From Alcanivoracaceae bacterium (GTDB taxonomy: Bacteria > Pseudomonadota > Gammaproteobacteria > Pseudomonadales > Alcanivoracaceae): DNA of 64,000 bases. Positions 10,136-17,540 of this stretch are shown in pieces (within the stretch, counting starts at the first letter, position 1; every line of letters begins with the position of its first letter). The position numbers and the translations under genes are program-made. The DNA lies in the NCBI GenBank assembly GCA_029212745.1, contig JARGOL010000011.1, positions 41,765 to 105,764 of the forward strand, written 5' to 3'. The notes beneath the pieces are model-generated. The model did no database searches and was not told the DNA's origin. It worked only from the letters and a program-made list of their open reading frames with translations.

Positions 10136-10174
10136 ACAGTCACCTAATAGTTACATCGGCCAATGTAACAGTCA
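10136..10174 (-). promoter_or_regulatory. Candidate operator upstream of alkB copy A
   Basis: A perfect inverted repeat GTTACAT-N6-ATGTAAC (10150-10156 and 10163-10169) lies 31-64 bases upstream of the alkB start. It is flanked by two direct copies of ACAGTCA (10136-10142 and 10168-10174). The position and symmetry fit a dimeric regulator site, but the protein is unknown. Confidence 0.45.
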
Positions 10175-10294
10175 ATGCCGTTTGGCAGGCCGTTGGTCGG
10201 CAATTGGTTACTTTTTGTTCGTCAGACAGGGGTGTCCGGTGCGCCCTCCTCCTTCCTTGCCGCTCCGACAGGGCGCGCAAAAAACGGCGCACAA

Positions 10295-10322
10295 AAAAGG
10301 GCCGGCATGGCCGGCCCTTTTG
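10295..10322 (-). terminator. Terminator between the two alkB genes
   Basis: GGGCCGGC (10299-10306), a three-base loop and GCCGGCCC (10310-10317) are flanked by A-rich and T-rich runs. It can therefore stop transcription on either strand. On the minus strand it follows the stop of alkB copy B and insulates copy A. Confidence 0.88.
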
Positions 10323-10338
10323 TCTGCCTCGTCGCGGG

Positions 10339-11508
10339 TCAGGCGCGGGAGGCATCAGCGGAGATCTTGTTGACCCGCTTCTTCTCGCGGAACAGCTGGT
10401 CCATCTCGCCCTCGTAATAGGCCTCCACCCGCGGGTTCATCACCGCCTTCCACAGTGGCGGGACAAAGGCCAGCACGAACATGGAGGCATAACCGCCAGG
10501 CAGCTGCGGGCTTTCGTCGTAGTGGCGCAGCACCTGGTAGCGGCGCTTGGCATAGGCGTGGTGGTCGCTGTGGCGCTGCAGGTGGAACAACAGCAGGTTG
10601 GTGAGCAGGTAATTGCTGTTCCAGCTGTGGGCCGGGGTAACGCGCTCGAAGCGGCCGTTTTCCAGCACGCGGCGGTGCAGCCCGTAGTGCTCGATGTAAT
10701 TGATCACTTCCAGCGTCATGCCCGCCAGCAGGCCCTGGGCGAAGAAGAAGCCGACGCCGATCCAGCCAAAGGCAGCAAAGAACAGGCCGGCCAGCAGCAG
10801 GGAAAAGCCGTACCACCAGATCAGCTCGTTGTCCTTGCTGACCACCTTTTTGCCCTTGCGCTTGAGGTAGGCCGCTTCCAGGCGCCAGGCGGCGAGGAAG
10901 TTGCGCACCAGGGCTTTCGGCAGGAAGTCGTACAGGCTCTGGTTGTAGCGGCTGGACGAGGCGTCTTCCGGGGTGGAGACATGCACATGGTGGCCACGCA
11001 CGTGTTCCACCTTGAAGCCGGCGTAGGTGACGCAGGCCAGCAGCAGGCCGCCGGTCCAGTTCTCCAGCTTCGGGTCCTTGTGTACCAGCTCATGGCCAAC
11101 ATTGATGGCCACCACGCCGCCGATGACGCCACAGGAAATGACCCAGCCCAGCTGGCCCAGTGCGCTGAACTGGCCCCAGCCGGCAAACACCCAGCCGCCG
11201 AAGGCAAGGATGCCGAGCATGAGTGGGAACATGGCCAGGGTGAACCAGCGGTAGATCTTCTCTTCCGACAGGCTCGGCACCTGGGTTTCCTCGTCCGGGT
11301 TGGACGGGTCCTTGCCGACGATGTAATCCAGTACCGGCACGATGCCGAAAATGAACAGCAGCGGGAAGAACGCCCAGAACGTGGCCTGGCCCGGGTTGCT
11401 GTCGGCCATGTACCAGCTGAACAGCAGGCTGGCCGGTGCCACCAGCACCAGCAGGTAGGCCCACTTCTTGAACGCGAGCATGGTGTTGTTATCGACTTTC
11501 TCGAACAT
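10339..11508 (-). CDS. alkB: Alkane 1-monooxygenase AlkB, copy B
   Basis: A paralogue of copy A, 389 residues from the ATG at 11508, with GAGGAGG nine bases upstream. A TTG at 11526 would give six more residues but runs through that ribosome binding site and is rejected. The di-iron boxes are complete: HELVH (139-143), EHVRGHH (168-174), NYIEHYG and LQRHSDHHA. Both copies share the N-terminal MFE-VD pattern and a KKRVNKI-type C-terminus, which points to tandem duplication followed by divergence. It is divergent from the GntR-family gene across about 170 bases, the arrangement known for alkB2 in Alcanivorax. The product hydroxylates n-alkanes in the inner membrane. Confidence 0.97.
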   Translation of the reverse strand: MFEKVDNNTMLAFKKWAYLLVLVAPASLLFSWYMADSNPGQATFWAFFPLLFIFGIVPVLDYIVGKDPSNPDEETQVPSLSEEKIYRWFTLAMFPLMLGILAFGGWVFAGWGQFSALGQLGWVISCGVIGGVVAINVGHELVHKDPKLENWTGGLLLACVTYAGFKVEHVRGHHVHVSTPEDASSSRYNQSLYDFLPKALVRNFLAAWRLEAAYLKRKGKKVVSKDNELIWWYGFSLLLAGLFFAAFGWIGVGFFFAQGLLAGMTLEVINYIEHYGLHRRVLENGRFERVTPAHSWNSNYLLTNLLLFHLQRHSDHHAYAKRRYQVLRHYDESPQLPGGYASMFVLAFVPPLWKAVMNPRVEAYYEGEMDQLFREKKRVNKISADASRA

Positions 11509-11529
11509 GGCGTAGCGCCTCCTCAAATA

Positions 11530-11618
11530 CGCAAAAGTCTGTTGATCTCGTGATCGACCGGGACAGTCTGCGCGACGATACTTGAATTGTCAAACACTTC
11601 AAGTAGATGACTTTTGCG
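11530..11618. promoter_or_regulatory. Divergent alkB/gntR control region with nested inverted repeats
   Basis: Two nested inverted repeats lie between alkB copy B and the regulator. The inner one is TACTTGAA-N11-TTCAAGTA (11579-11586, 11598-11605). The outer one is CGCAAAAGTC (11530-11539) with GACTTTTGCG (11609-11618). On the minus strand a TTGACA element lies inside the inner repeat and could be the alkB -35. The inner repeat is the best candidate for the GntR-type operator. Confidence 0.55.
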
Positions 11619-11675
11619 CCGGTTGCCGGCATAATCCGCAGCCATATGGAGTCGAGTGCCCACGGGAGGGACGTC

Positions 11676-12341
11676 ATGCCGCTGAACCCGGCGCGCAATC
11701 TGAGCGAACAACTGGCTGAGCACATCAGTGAGCGGATCATCCGTGGTGAGCTGGCGCCGGGCGACCGGCTGCCCGAGGCGGAGTTGGCCAGGCAGCTTGA
11801 TGTGAGCACCAACTCGCTCCGAGAGGCCTTCAGGCTGGTGGAGAAGCGGCACCTGGTGGAGATCCAGCCGCGCCGCGGGGTGCGTGTGAAGCCGGTGGAC
11901 GAGACCCAGGTACGCGAACTTTACGATTTCCTTTTCGTGCTGCTCGGGCAGCTGGCCAGTCGCGCGGCCAGTGGCTGGAAACCCGGTGAGATCGAGGACC
12001 TGGTGGCCCTGGTGGGGCGCATGGCAGAGAACGTGGCGGCCGGCGATGTGGCCGCATTCCATGACACCGCCTTCGAATTCATCCACAACGGCCTGCGTTT
12101 TGCCGGCAATGCCTATCTGGTGGATGCCATCGAGGACCTGCTGCCGCAGCTGCAGCGTTTTTCCTATATCGCCCTGATTGAGGAAACCACCGAACTGGAG
12201 GTGTCCCTGGCCATCTTCCAGCGCCTGGTGCAGCACGTGGTGCAGCGCCAGGCCGAGCAGGCCACGGCGGATATCCGCGAGTACGGCGCCAACCAGTGCC
12301 AGATCGTGCTGCGCGCCCTGGCCAAGCGCCACGCCGCCTGA
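11676..12341 (+). CDS. GntR-family (FadR/FCD subfamily) transcriptional regulator
   Basis: The ATG at 11676, preceded by GGAGGG at a five-base spacing, gives 221 residues. An upstream in-frame ATG at 11646 lacks such a site. Residues 8-72 are a winged helix-turn-helix (SEQLAEHISERIIRG, then RLPEAELARQLDVS and REAFRLVEKRHL). The rest is an alpha-helical FCD-type ligand domain with histidines suited to metal or ligand binding. GntR regulators beside alkB2 in Alcanivorax are thought to control alkane hydroxylase genes, and divergence from alkB copy B supports that role here. The effector, possibly an alkane-derived fatty acid or alcohol, is inference. Confidence 0.88.
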   Translation: MPLNPARNLSEQLAEHISERIIRGELAPGDRLPEAELARQLDVSTNSLREAFRLVEKRHLVEIQPRRGVRVKPVDETQVRELYDFLFVLLGQLASRAASGWKPGEIEDLVALVGRMAENVAAGDVAAFHDTAFEFIHNGLRFAGNAYLVDAIEDLLPQLQRFSYIALIEETTELEVSLAIFQRLVQHVVQRQAEQATADIREYGANQCQIVLRALAKRHAA

Positions 12342-12403
12342 GGGCCTGCCGGCCCGGCCGGGCCGCGATAGCTTTTGCCGTTTCCCGGGAACCATTTCCC
12401 CGA

Positions 12404-12430
12404 TTAGCACTCTAATTGCCCGAGTGCTAA
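12404..12430 (+). promoter_or_regulatory. CIRCE element (HrcA operator) upstream of rpoH
   Basis: TTAGCACTC at 12404-12412 and GAGTGCTAA at 12422-12430 are separated by exactly nine bases, matching the CIRCE consensus in every position. A -10-like TAATAT (12428-12433) overlaps the right arm, so a bound HrcA repressor would block the promoter. The rpoH start codon is 33 bases downstream. Confidence 0.93.
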
Positions 12431-12462
12431 TATCGAGCTGAATTTCATTGGGAGGGGGTTCC

Positions 12463-13341
12463 ATGAGCACAGAGTTGCAAGCGGTGAAGGCGCTGCCACT
12501 GGCGGTTCCGGGAGATAACCTGGATGCCTACATTCGCGCTGTCAGCGAGGTGCCTGTTCTCGATGCCGAGCAGGAGCGCGCGCTGGCCGAGCGCCTTTAC
12601 TTCAACGAAGACATTGATGCGGCCCGCGGCCTGGTGCTGGCGCACCTGCGCTTTGTGGTGCATATCGCCCGCAGCTACAGCGGCTACGGCCTGCCCCTGG
12701 CGGACCTGATCCAGGAAGGCAATGTCGGCCTGATGAAGGCGGTGCGCCGCTTCGACCCGAACGTCGGCGTGCGCCTGGTGTCTTTTGCCGTGCACTGGAT
12801 CAAGGCGGAAATCCACGAGTTCGTGATCCGCAACTGGCGCATCGTCAAGGTGGCCACCACCAAGGCCCAGCGCAAGCTGTTCTTCAACCTGCGCGGGCAG
12901 AAGAAGCGCCTGGCACGCCTGAGCGTGGAAGAAGCCCAGCGCGTGGCCGATGACCTGGGTGTGAAGCTCAAGGATGTGCAGGAAATGGAAGGCCGCCTGG
13001 CCGCCTACGACGCCTCCTTCGATGGCCCCACCACCGAGGATGACGAGGACCGGGCGATTGTCTCGCCGGCCCAGTACCTGCAGTCCGAGGGTGATGACCC
13101 GGCGGATATCCTCGCCGAGGAAGACTGGAACGAACAGGGTGCCCGCGCCCTGGCGGTTGCCCTGAAGGACCTGGACGAGCGCAGTCGCGATATTCTCCAG
13201 CGCCGCTGGCTGGCTGACGACAAGGCCACCCTGCAGGAGCTGGCTGACGAGTACGGCGTCTCTGCCGAGCGTATCCGCCAGCTGGAGAACAACGCCATCA
13301 AGAAGCTGCGCGGTGCCATGGTCGCCGACACAGCGGCGTAA
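12463..13341 (+). CDS. rpoH: RNA polymerase sigma-32 factor RpoH
   Basis: The 292-residue heat-shock sigma factor starts at the ATG at 12463, behind GGGAGGGGG. The core recruitment helix ([17 protein letters not shown]), the tryptophan-rich region 2.4, the RpoH-box QRKLFFNLR, and region 4.2 ([31 protein letters not shown]) identify it as sigma-32 rather than sigma-70 or sigma-S. It stands alone here rather than behind ftsYEX as in enterics and pseudomonads. It may therefore be a relocated gene or a second copy; the window cannot tell. The CIRCE element makes it a likely HrcA target. A short GCCGCC-TTCG-GGCGGC hairpin follows at 13371-13386 without a clear T-run. Confidence 0.95.
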   Translation: MSTELQAVKALPLAVPGDNLDAYIRAVSEVPVLDAEQERALAERLYFNEDIDAARGLVLAHLRFVVHIARSYSGYGLPLADLIQEGNVGLMKAVRRFDPNVGVRLVSFAVHWIKAEIHEFVIRNWRIVKVATTKAQRKLFFNLRGQKKRLARLSVEEAQRVADDLGVKLKDVQEMEGRLAAYDASFDGPTTEDDEDRAIVSPAQYLQSEGDDPADILAEEDWNEQGARALAVALKDLDERSRDILQRRWLADDKATLQELADEYGVSAERIRQLENNAIKKLRGAMVADTAA

Positions 13342-13434
13342 CCCGGCAGCAAAAAATACGGTAGAATGGCGCCGCCTTCGGGCGGCGTCCGCGTTTCTGG
13401 CCCGCCCTGAATCCATCAACGTTGAGGAACACGC

Positions 13435-14130
13435 ATGACGCCGAACGAATTTCTGGACAAGGCCTGGCAGGAAAGCGGGCCGAAACTGATCAGCGGTTTC
13501 TCGCGTCCGGTGTATCACAACGTCATGGGCCTGCTGCGTGGTCGCAAGTACGACAAGAAAGCTTACGGCGGCATGATCCGGCATACCGAGGCCGGCATGC
13601 TCACCACCTGGGCCAGCCAGGTGCCGCGCGGCGGCGTCATTGTCGAGATCGGCTGCTACGGCGGCCTGTCCACCAGCTACCTGCTGCGCGGCCTGAAGCA
13701 GCATGGCGGCACCATCTACTCCATGGACCCGTTCAATTCCGACCTGGACAAGCAGGCGGAACTCACCGACAACTGCGTGCCGCTGGACAACAAGCCCACC
13801 AAGGCGCTGGTGGAGCAGCGCCTGGAAAAGAACGGCTTCGCCGGCATGTTCAAGCTGATCGAGGGCTTCTCCCAGGAAGTGGCGGCCAACTGGGATCCGT
13901 CCATCAAGATCGATTTCCTCTGGATCGATGGCAACCACGAGCAGGCCTATCGTGACTTCAAGGATTTCGAGCCCTACCTGAATCCGGGTGCCCGGGTGGC
14001 GGTGCATGATGCGCATCCGCGCTACGGCTACCAGGAAGTGGTGCGTGATGTGCGCAAGATCTTTGCTGAAGGCCAGTGGGAAGACATGGAGCACGTCAAG
14101 AGCATCATTGCCGGCAGACTAATAAAATAA
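13435..14130 (+). CDS. Class I SAM-dependent methyltransferase-like protein
   Basis: The 231-residue cytoplasmic protein has a Rossmann-type SAM loop VIVEIGCYGGLST (68-80), an acidic motif II (IYSMDP, 94-99) and a motif DFLWIDGNH at 160-168. This pattern is typical of the Methyltransf_24/CmcI-like group that acts on sugars or small molecules. The substrate cannot be read from sequence. It has a good ribosome binding site (GAGGAA) and follows rpoH by 93 bases. Immediately downstream the base composition drops sharply at the start of an AT-rich insert. Confidence 0.8.
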   Translation: MTPNEFLDKAWQESGPKLISGFSRPVYHNVMGLLRGRKYDKKAYGGMIRHTEAGMLTTWASQVPRGGVIVEIGCYGGLSTSYLLRGLKQHGGTIYSMDPFNSDLDKQAELTDNCVPLDNKPTKALVEQRLEKNGFAGMFKLIEGFSQEVAANWDPSIKIDFLWIDGNHEQAYRDFKDFEPYLNPGARVAVHDAHPRYGYQEVVRDVRKIFAEGQWEDMEHVKSIIAGRLIK

Positions 14131-14147
14131 GAACTGTTGGGGAAGGG

Positions 14148-15089
14148 ATGAGTACAGAGAAAAAGCTTAATGGAAAAGCGATCCACTTTTTTGTGGGGTT
14201 ATATGGGTTTTGCCAGAAGTGGTGGCTGAAATATGGCCTCTTGCCTTTGCTTTTCCTAGGGGGGCCACTTTTTGTAATCGGGATATTGGAAGGAGACGGA
14301 CCGCTTTCTTCTTTCGGCGTGGACCTTGAGGAGTTTAAGCGCTTTCATCTTTGGATCTATTTGTCTTGTGCTGTTTTGGTGTTCGCCTATAGCAGTCTTC
14401 CAGCTTTGATTAAAGAAGCGATCGATGGCGCTCCTAACATGACGCTACGGCGAGCGATGCTCTTAATCGAGTGCTTCGAGAAGATTGTTGAAACTAAGTT
14501 CCTGCGATTCAATGGAGAGTTGGAGGATATAAAGAAGACTTCTGGTGCGCACGGAGCGGATATTTTTAATCGCATAACAAAACCGGATCAGCAGATCGCA
14601 TTTATCGTGCAGATAATTTACACATTTATTGCTGAGCTGGATTCATCAATCGGATTCAAAGTTCGATTAATAGAGGTGTGTCCAGACTCCGGTGCAGCGC
14701 AGGACTATTTTTACTATGTTCCGCAAGATTCGCACCCCTCCCACGAGGTCGAAAGGCTCAATGAGCGCGAAACACTCTATATGGCTGCGATCAAAAAGAA
14801 TGAAATGGTTGTCGTTGAGGATATAGGCAAGGAGCTACGAAAGACTTCCAGAAACTTCGTGAAGTTCAATTCCGAGTCTGGTTCGGCTCTCTGTTTTCCT
14901 ATGGTCTGTAAGGGCCGGAAGTATCCTGTTTTCGTTCTGTCGATAACGGCTGACAAATCCGGGTTCTTTAAGAATAAAGAAAAGAAGTTATATAACTGGA
15001 TATTATATAAGTTTGCGCAACGGGTTTGCCTCGAATACACTCTTTTATGCCTCAAGGAGGGACAGGAAGATGAAACCTCAGCAAGCTAA
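14148..15089 (+). CDS. Unknown membrane protein with GAF-like soluble domain, AT-rich insert
   Basis: The ATG at 14148, behind GGGAAGGG, gives 313 residues; a longer frame upstream overlaps the methyltransferase and is rejected. Two membrane helices are predicted at about residues 27-47 and 66-86, with a short loop between them. The remaining 225 residues are soluble. From about 105 to 300 they have the alternating helix and strand pattern of a GAF-like sensory fold, including SALCFPMVCKGRKYPVFVLS near 246-265 and KLYNWILYKFAQRV near 280-293. No enzymatic motif was seen. DNA here is clearly more AT-rich than on either side and codon use differs, which suggests horizontal acquisition. Its stop overlaps the start of a 61-residue gene by 20 bases, so the pair is probably translated together. 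Function is unknown; a membrane sensor or a defence component are both possible. Confidence 0.72.
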   Translation: MSTEKKLNGKAIHFFVGLYGFCQKWWLKYGLLPLLFLGGPLFVIGILEGDGPLSSFGVDLEEFKRFHLWIYLSCAVLVFAYSSLPALIKEAIDGAPNMTLRRAMLLIECFEKIVETKFLRFNGELEDIKKTSGAHGADIFNRITKPDQQIAFIVQIIYTFIAELDSSIGFKVRLIEVCPDSGAAQDYFYYVPQDSHPSHEVERLNERETLYMAAIKKNEMVVVEDIGKELRKTSRNFVKFNSESGSALCFPMVCKGRKYPVFVLSITADKSGFFKNKEKKLYNWILYKFAQRVCLEYTLLCLKEGQEDETSAS

Positions 15090-15255
15090 GAGTGCTTCTT
15101 CGCCTAGGTCGCCTACTCAGAGCAGTGGGAGTAGGGCTCAAGTTCAAATGGATGGTTTCAACAAGCTACAAAGCAGAAACTTAAAAAAGGAAATTTCCTC
15201 TGCTGTAAAAAGAGACATGAAAATGCTCCGAAAGATGGGGCTAATAGTGGAGTAA
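15070..15255 (+). CDS. Small basic protein of unknown function, partner of the upstream membrane gene
   Basis: A 61-residue protein starts at the ATG at 15070, inside the last 20 bases of the upstream gene, with GGAGG twelve bases ahead. The first half is Ser/Pro/Gln-rich and probably disordered (SASSPRSPTQSSGS). The second half is a lysine-rich amphipathic helix (NLKKEISSAVKRDMKMLRKM) ending in GLIVE. No known domain is recognised. It shares the AT-rich composition of its partner and ends six bases before a strong terminator, so the two genes form a compact module. Confidence 0.6.
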   Translation: MKPQQAKSASSPRSPTQSSGSRAQVQMDGFNKLQSRNLKKEISSAVKRDMKMLRKMGLIVE

Positions 15256-15260
15256 CAATA

Positions 15261-15286
15261 AGCCCGGCATCGCCGGGCTTTTTTGT
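15261..15286 (+). terminator. Terminator closing the AT-rich two-gene module
   Basis: AGCCCGGC (15261-15268), loop ATC, GCCGGGCT (15272-15279) and a run of T residues. It ends plus-strand transcription from the rpoH-methyltransferase-insert direction. Confidence 0.92.
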
Positions 15287-15325
15287 GGTTGCAGATTCAG
15301 CGCAACCGTCCGCAGGAGCGGCTCG

Positions 15326-15991
15326 CTATCCGGCAATGGCCCCGGTGACGGTCAGGAGGTTGCCCATGCGCGCTTCCAGCTGGTCGCCCGGTTGCAGCGG
15401 CCCGACACCGGCGGGCGTGCCGGTGAGCACGACGTCGCCGGGGTTCAGGGTGAATGTGTTGCTGATATGTGCCACCAGCTCGAAGATCGGGAACAGCATC
15501 TGGGCGGTGCTGCCCTGCTGGCGGACGTCGCTATTGATGCGCAGGGACAATTCCAGCGGCTGGCGAACGGAAATACCCCGGGCATCGACAAAGCCGGAGA
15601 TCGGGCAGGCGCCATCGAAGGCCTTGGCGCGCTCCCACGGCTGGCCTTTTTCTTTCAGCGCGTTTTGCACATCCCTGAGCGTCAGGTCCAGCGCCAGCGC
15701 ATAGCCGGCAAGACTGTATTGCACCTCGCGCGCCGTAGCCTGGTGCAGGGGCTCGCGCACCAGCACGGCGATCTCGATTTCATGGTGCACTTCGCCCTGG
15801 TCAGTGGGGATTACGATGTGATCATTGAACGGTGCCAGGGCCGTGGCTGGCTTCATGAACAGGATCGGGCTGTCTGGCACCTCATTGCCCAGTTCGCGGG
15901 CATGCTCGGCATAGTTGCGGCCCACGCACACCACCTTGCCGACGGGCAGGTCCACGGGTGTGTTGTCGATCCACAGGTGCTGGTAGGCCAC
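15326..15991 (-). CDS. Fumarylacetoacetate hydrolase (FAH) family protein
   Basis: The 221-residue single-domain protein resembles acylpyruvase/fumarylpyruvate hydrolase or oxaloacetate tautomerase enzymes. The FAH core is visible: KVVCVGRNYAEHARELGN, FMKPATAL, the metal-ligand acidic residues in EVHHEIEIAVLV and LDLTLRD, and GDVVLTGTPAGVGPL near the C-terminus. It is cytoplasmic and likely Mg-dependent. It follows the D-2-hydroxyglutarate dehydrogenase on the same strand, 54 bases away with a REP-like palindrome between. The exact substrate is not decided by sequence. Confidence 0.9.
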   Translation of the reverse strand: MAYQHLWIDNTPVDLPVGKVVCVGRNYAEHARELGNEVPDSPILFMKPATALAPFNDHIVIPTDQGEVHHEIEIAVLVREPLHQATAREVQYSLAGYALALDLTLRDVQNALKEKGQPWERAKAFDGACPISGFVDARGISVRQPLELSLRINSDVRQQGSTAQMLFPIFELVAHISNTFTLNPGDVVLTGTPAGVGPLQPGDQLEARMGNLLTVTGAIAG

Positions 15992-16013
15992 AGGGTTCCC
16001 TCATTGTCACTGC

Positions 16014-16037
16014 AGGAGCGGCGTGCACGCCGCTCCT
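16014..16037. repeat. REP-like palindrome
   Basis: A perfect palindrome with the half-site AGGAGCGGCGTG, in the gap between the FAH gene and the dehydrogenase. It is one of a family scattered through this window. Confidence 0.8.
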
Positions 16038-16045
16038 TCTGGTTG

Positions 16046-17431
16046 TTACAGGTCGAACAGCTTGCCCGGGTTCATGATGCCGTTCGGGTCGAATACCGCC
16101 TTCACGGCTTTCATGGCAGCGATTTCTTCTGCCGAGCGTGAGTACTGCAGGTACGGTTTCTTGGTGCGGCCGACACCGTGTTCGGCAGAAATGGAGCCGT
16201 TGTATTTCTGCACGATTTCGAACACCCAGCGGCTGACGTGGTTGCAGCGCTGGAAGAACTCGTCCTTGTCCAGTGCGTCCGGCTTGAGGATGTTCAGGTG
16301 CATGTTGCCGTCACCAATGTGGCCGAACCAGACGATCTCGAAATCGGGGTAGTTATCCTGGACCACCGCATCCACTTTCTCGACGAAATCCGGCACCTTG
16401 CCGACGGTGACCGAGATGTCGTTCTTGTAGGGGGTGTACACGGAAATGCTTTCGGAAATGCGTTCGCGCAGCTGCCAGAGCTGTTCGGCCTGCTGCAGCG
16501 ATTGGCTCATGGCGCCGTCCAGCACCCAGCCTTTTTCGACGCAGCTCTCAAAGATGCCCATGGCGTCTTCCAGCACCTGCGGGGAATCACCCTCGAATTC
16601 CAGCAGGCAATAGAACGGGGCCTCGGTGTCGAACGGACGTGCGACGCCGTGGGCCAGCACATGGTGCATGGCCTTGTCGGAGAAAAACTCGAACGCGGTC
16701 AGGTCGATCTTTTCCTGGAAACTGTGCAGCACATTCATGACATCACGGAAACCGGGGCAGCCCAGCACCAGCACGGTCAGGTCGCGCGGTTTGCGCGCCA
16801 GCTGGATGGTGGCTTCCACCACCAGTCCCAGGGTGCCCTCGGAGCCGATGAACAGGTGGCGGAAGTCATAGCCGGTGGCATTCTTGGCGAGGCCCTTGTT
16901 GAGTTCCAGCAGGTCGCCCTTGCCGGTGACCACTTTCAGGCCCGAGACCCAGTCGCGCGTCATGCCGTAGCGGATCACCTTGATGCCACCGGCGTTGGTG
17001 CCGATGTTGCCGCCGATCTGGCTGGAGCCGGCGGAGGCGAAGTCCACCGGGTAGAACAGGCCCTGTTCGTCGGCGAATTCCTGCAGCTGCTGGGTGACCA
17101 CGCCCGGCTGCACGGTGACAGAGCGCTCGAACGGTTCGAAATCGAGAATCTTGTTCATCCGGTCAAAGGCGATGACCACCTCGCCGTCGGCCGCCACGGC
17201 GCCGGCGGACAGGCCGGTGCGACCGCCACTGGGCACCAGGGCGATACCGTGTTCGTTGGCCAGGCGCACAATTTCCTGCACTTCCTCGATGGTCTCCGGC
17301 AGCAGCACGGCACTGGGCGCGGGTGCCCAGACCTTGGTCCAGTCAACGCCATAGCGCGCCAGGCTGTCAGCGTCGGTGAGGCATCGGTTGTCGCCCAGCA
17401 GCGGGCGGAAATGTTCGGCGACCTCGGTCAT
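16046..17431 (-). CDS. FAD-linked D-2-hydroxyglutarate dehydrogenase
   Basis: The 461-residue flavoprotein belongs to the GlcD/D-lactate dehydrogenase class. The FAD_binding_4 domain is in the first half (VPSGGRTGLSAGAV, GGNIGTNAGGIKVIRYGMTRD, GSEGTLGLV). The FAD-oxidase C-terminal domain with the metal-binding WFGHIGDGNMHLN and SAEHGVGRTKK is in the second. It is divergent from serA. In Pseudomonas the same neighbour pair encodes D-2-hydroxyglutarate dehydrogenase, which removes the D-2-hydroxyglutarate that SerA makes by reducing 2-oxoglutarate. A glycolate or D-lactate specificity is the alternative; the neighbourhood favours D-2-hydroxyglutarate. Confidence 0.88.
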   Translation of the reverse strand: MTEVAEHFRPLLGDNRCLTDADSLARYGVDWTKVWAPAPSAVLLPETIEEVQEIVRLANEHGIALVPSGGRTGLSAGAVAADGEVVIAFDRMNKILDFEPFERSVTVQPGVVTQQLQEFADEQGLFYPVDFASAGSSQIGGNIGTNAGGIKVIRYGMTRDWVSGLKVVTGKGDLLELNKGLAKNATGYDFRHLFIGSEGTLGLVVEATIQLARKPRDLTVLVLGCPGFRDVMNVLHSFQEKIDLTAFEFFSDKAMHHVLAHGVARPFDTEAPFYCLLEFEGDSPQVLEDAMGIFESCVEKGWVLDGAMSQSLQQAEQLWQLRERISESISVYTPYKNDISVTVGKVPDFVEKVDAVVQDNYPDFEIVWFGHIGDGNMHLNILKPDALDKDEFFQRCNHVSRWVFEIVQKYNGSISAEHGVGRTKKPYLQYSRSAEEIAAMKAVKAVFDPNGIMNPGKLFDL

Positions 17432-17540
17432 GCAATGCTCCGGAACTGATTGGTCACGGAAAACGCCGGGGGCTGGCGTTCTCAGGGGGGCGCTATGGTA
17501 CCATACGCGCCCTCAAATGCAGGCTACCCGAGCGATTTCC

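Noticed and set aside
12463..13341. Housekeeping sigma-70 (rpoD) or sigma-S identity
   Set aside because: The length, RpoH-box QRKLFFNLR and missing region 1.1 point to sigma-32.
12445..14094. 549-codon minus-strand ORF
   Set aside because: It lies opposite rpoH and the methyltransferase, both strongly supported, so it is an antisense frame.
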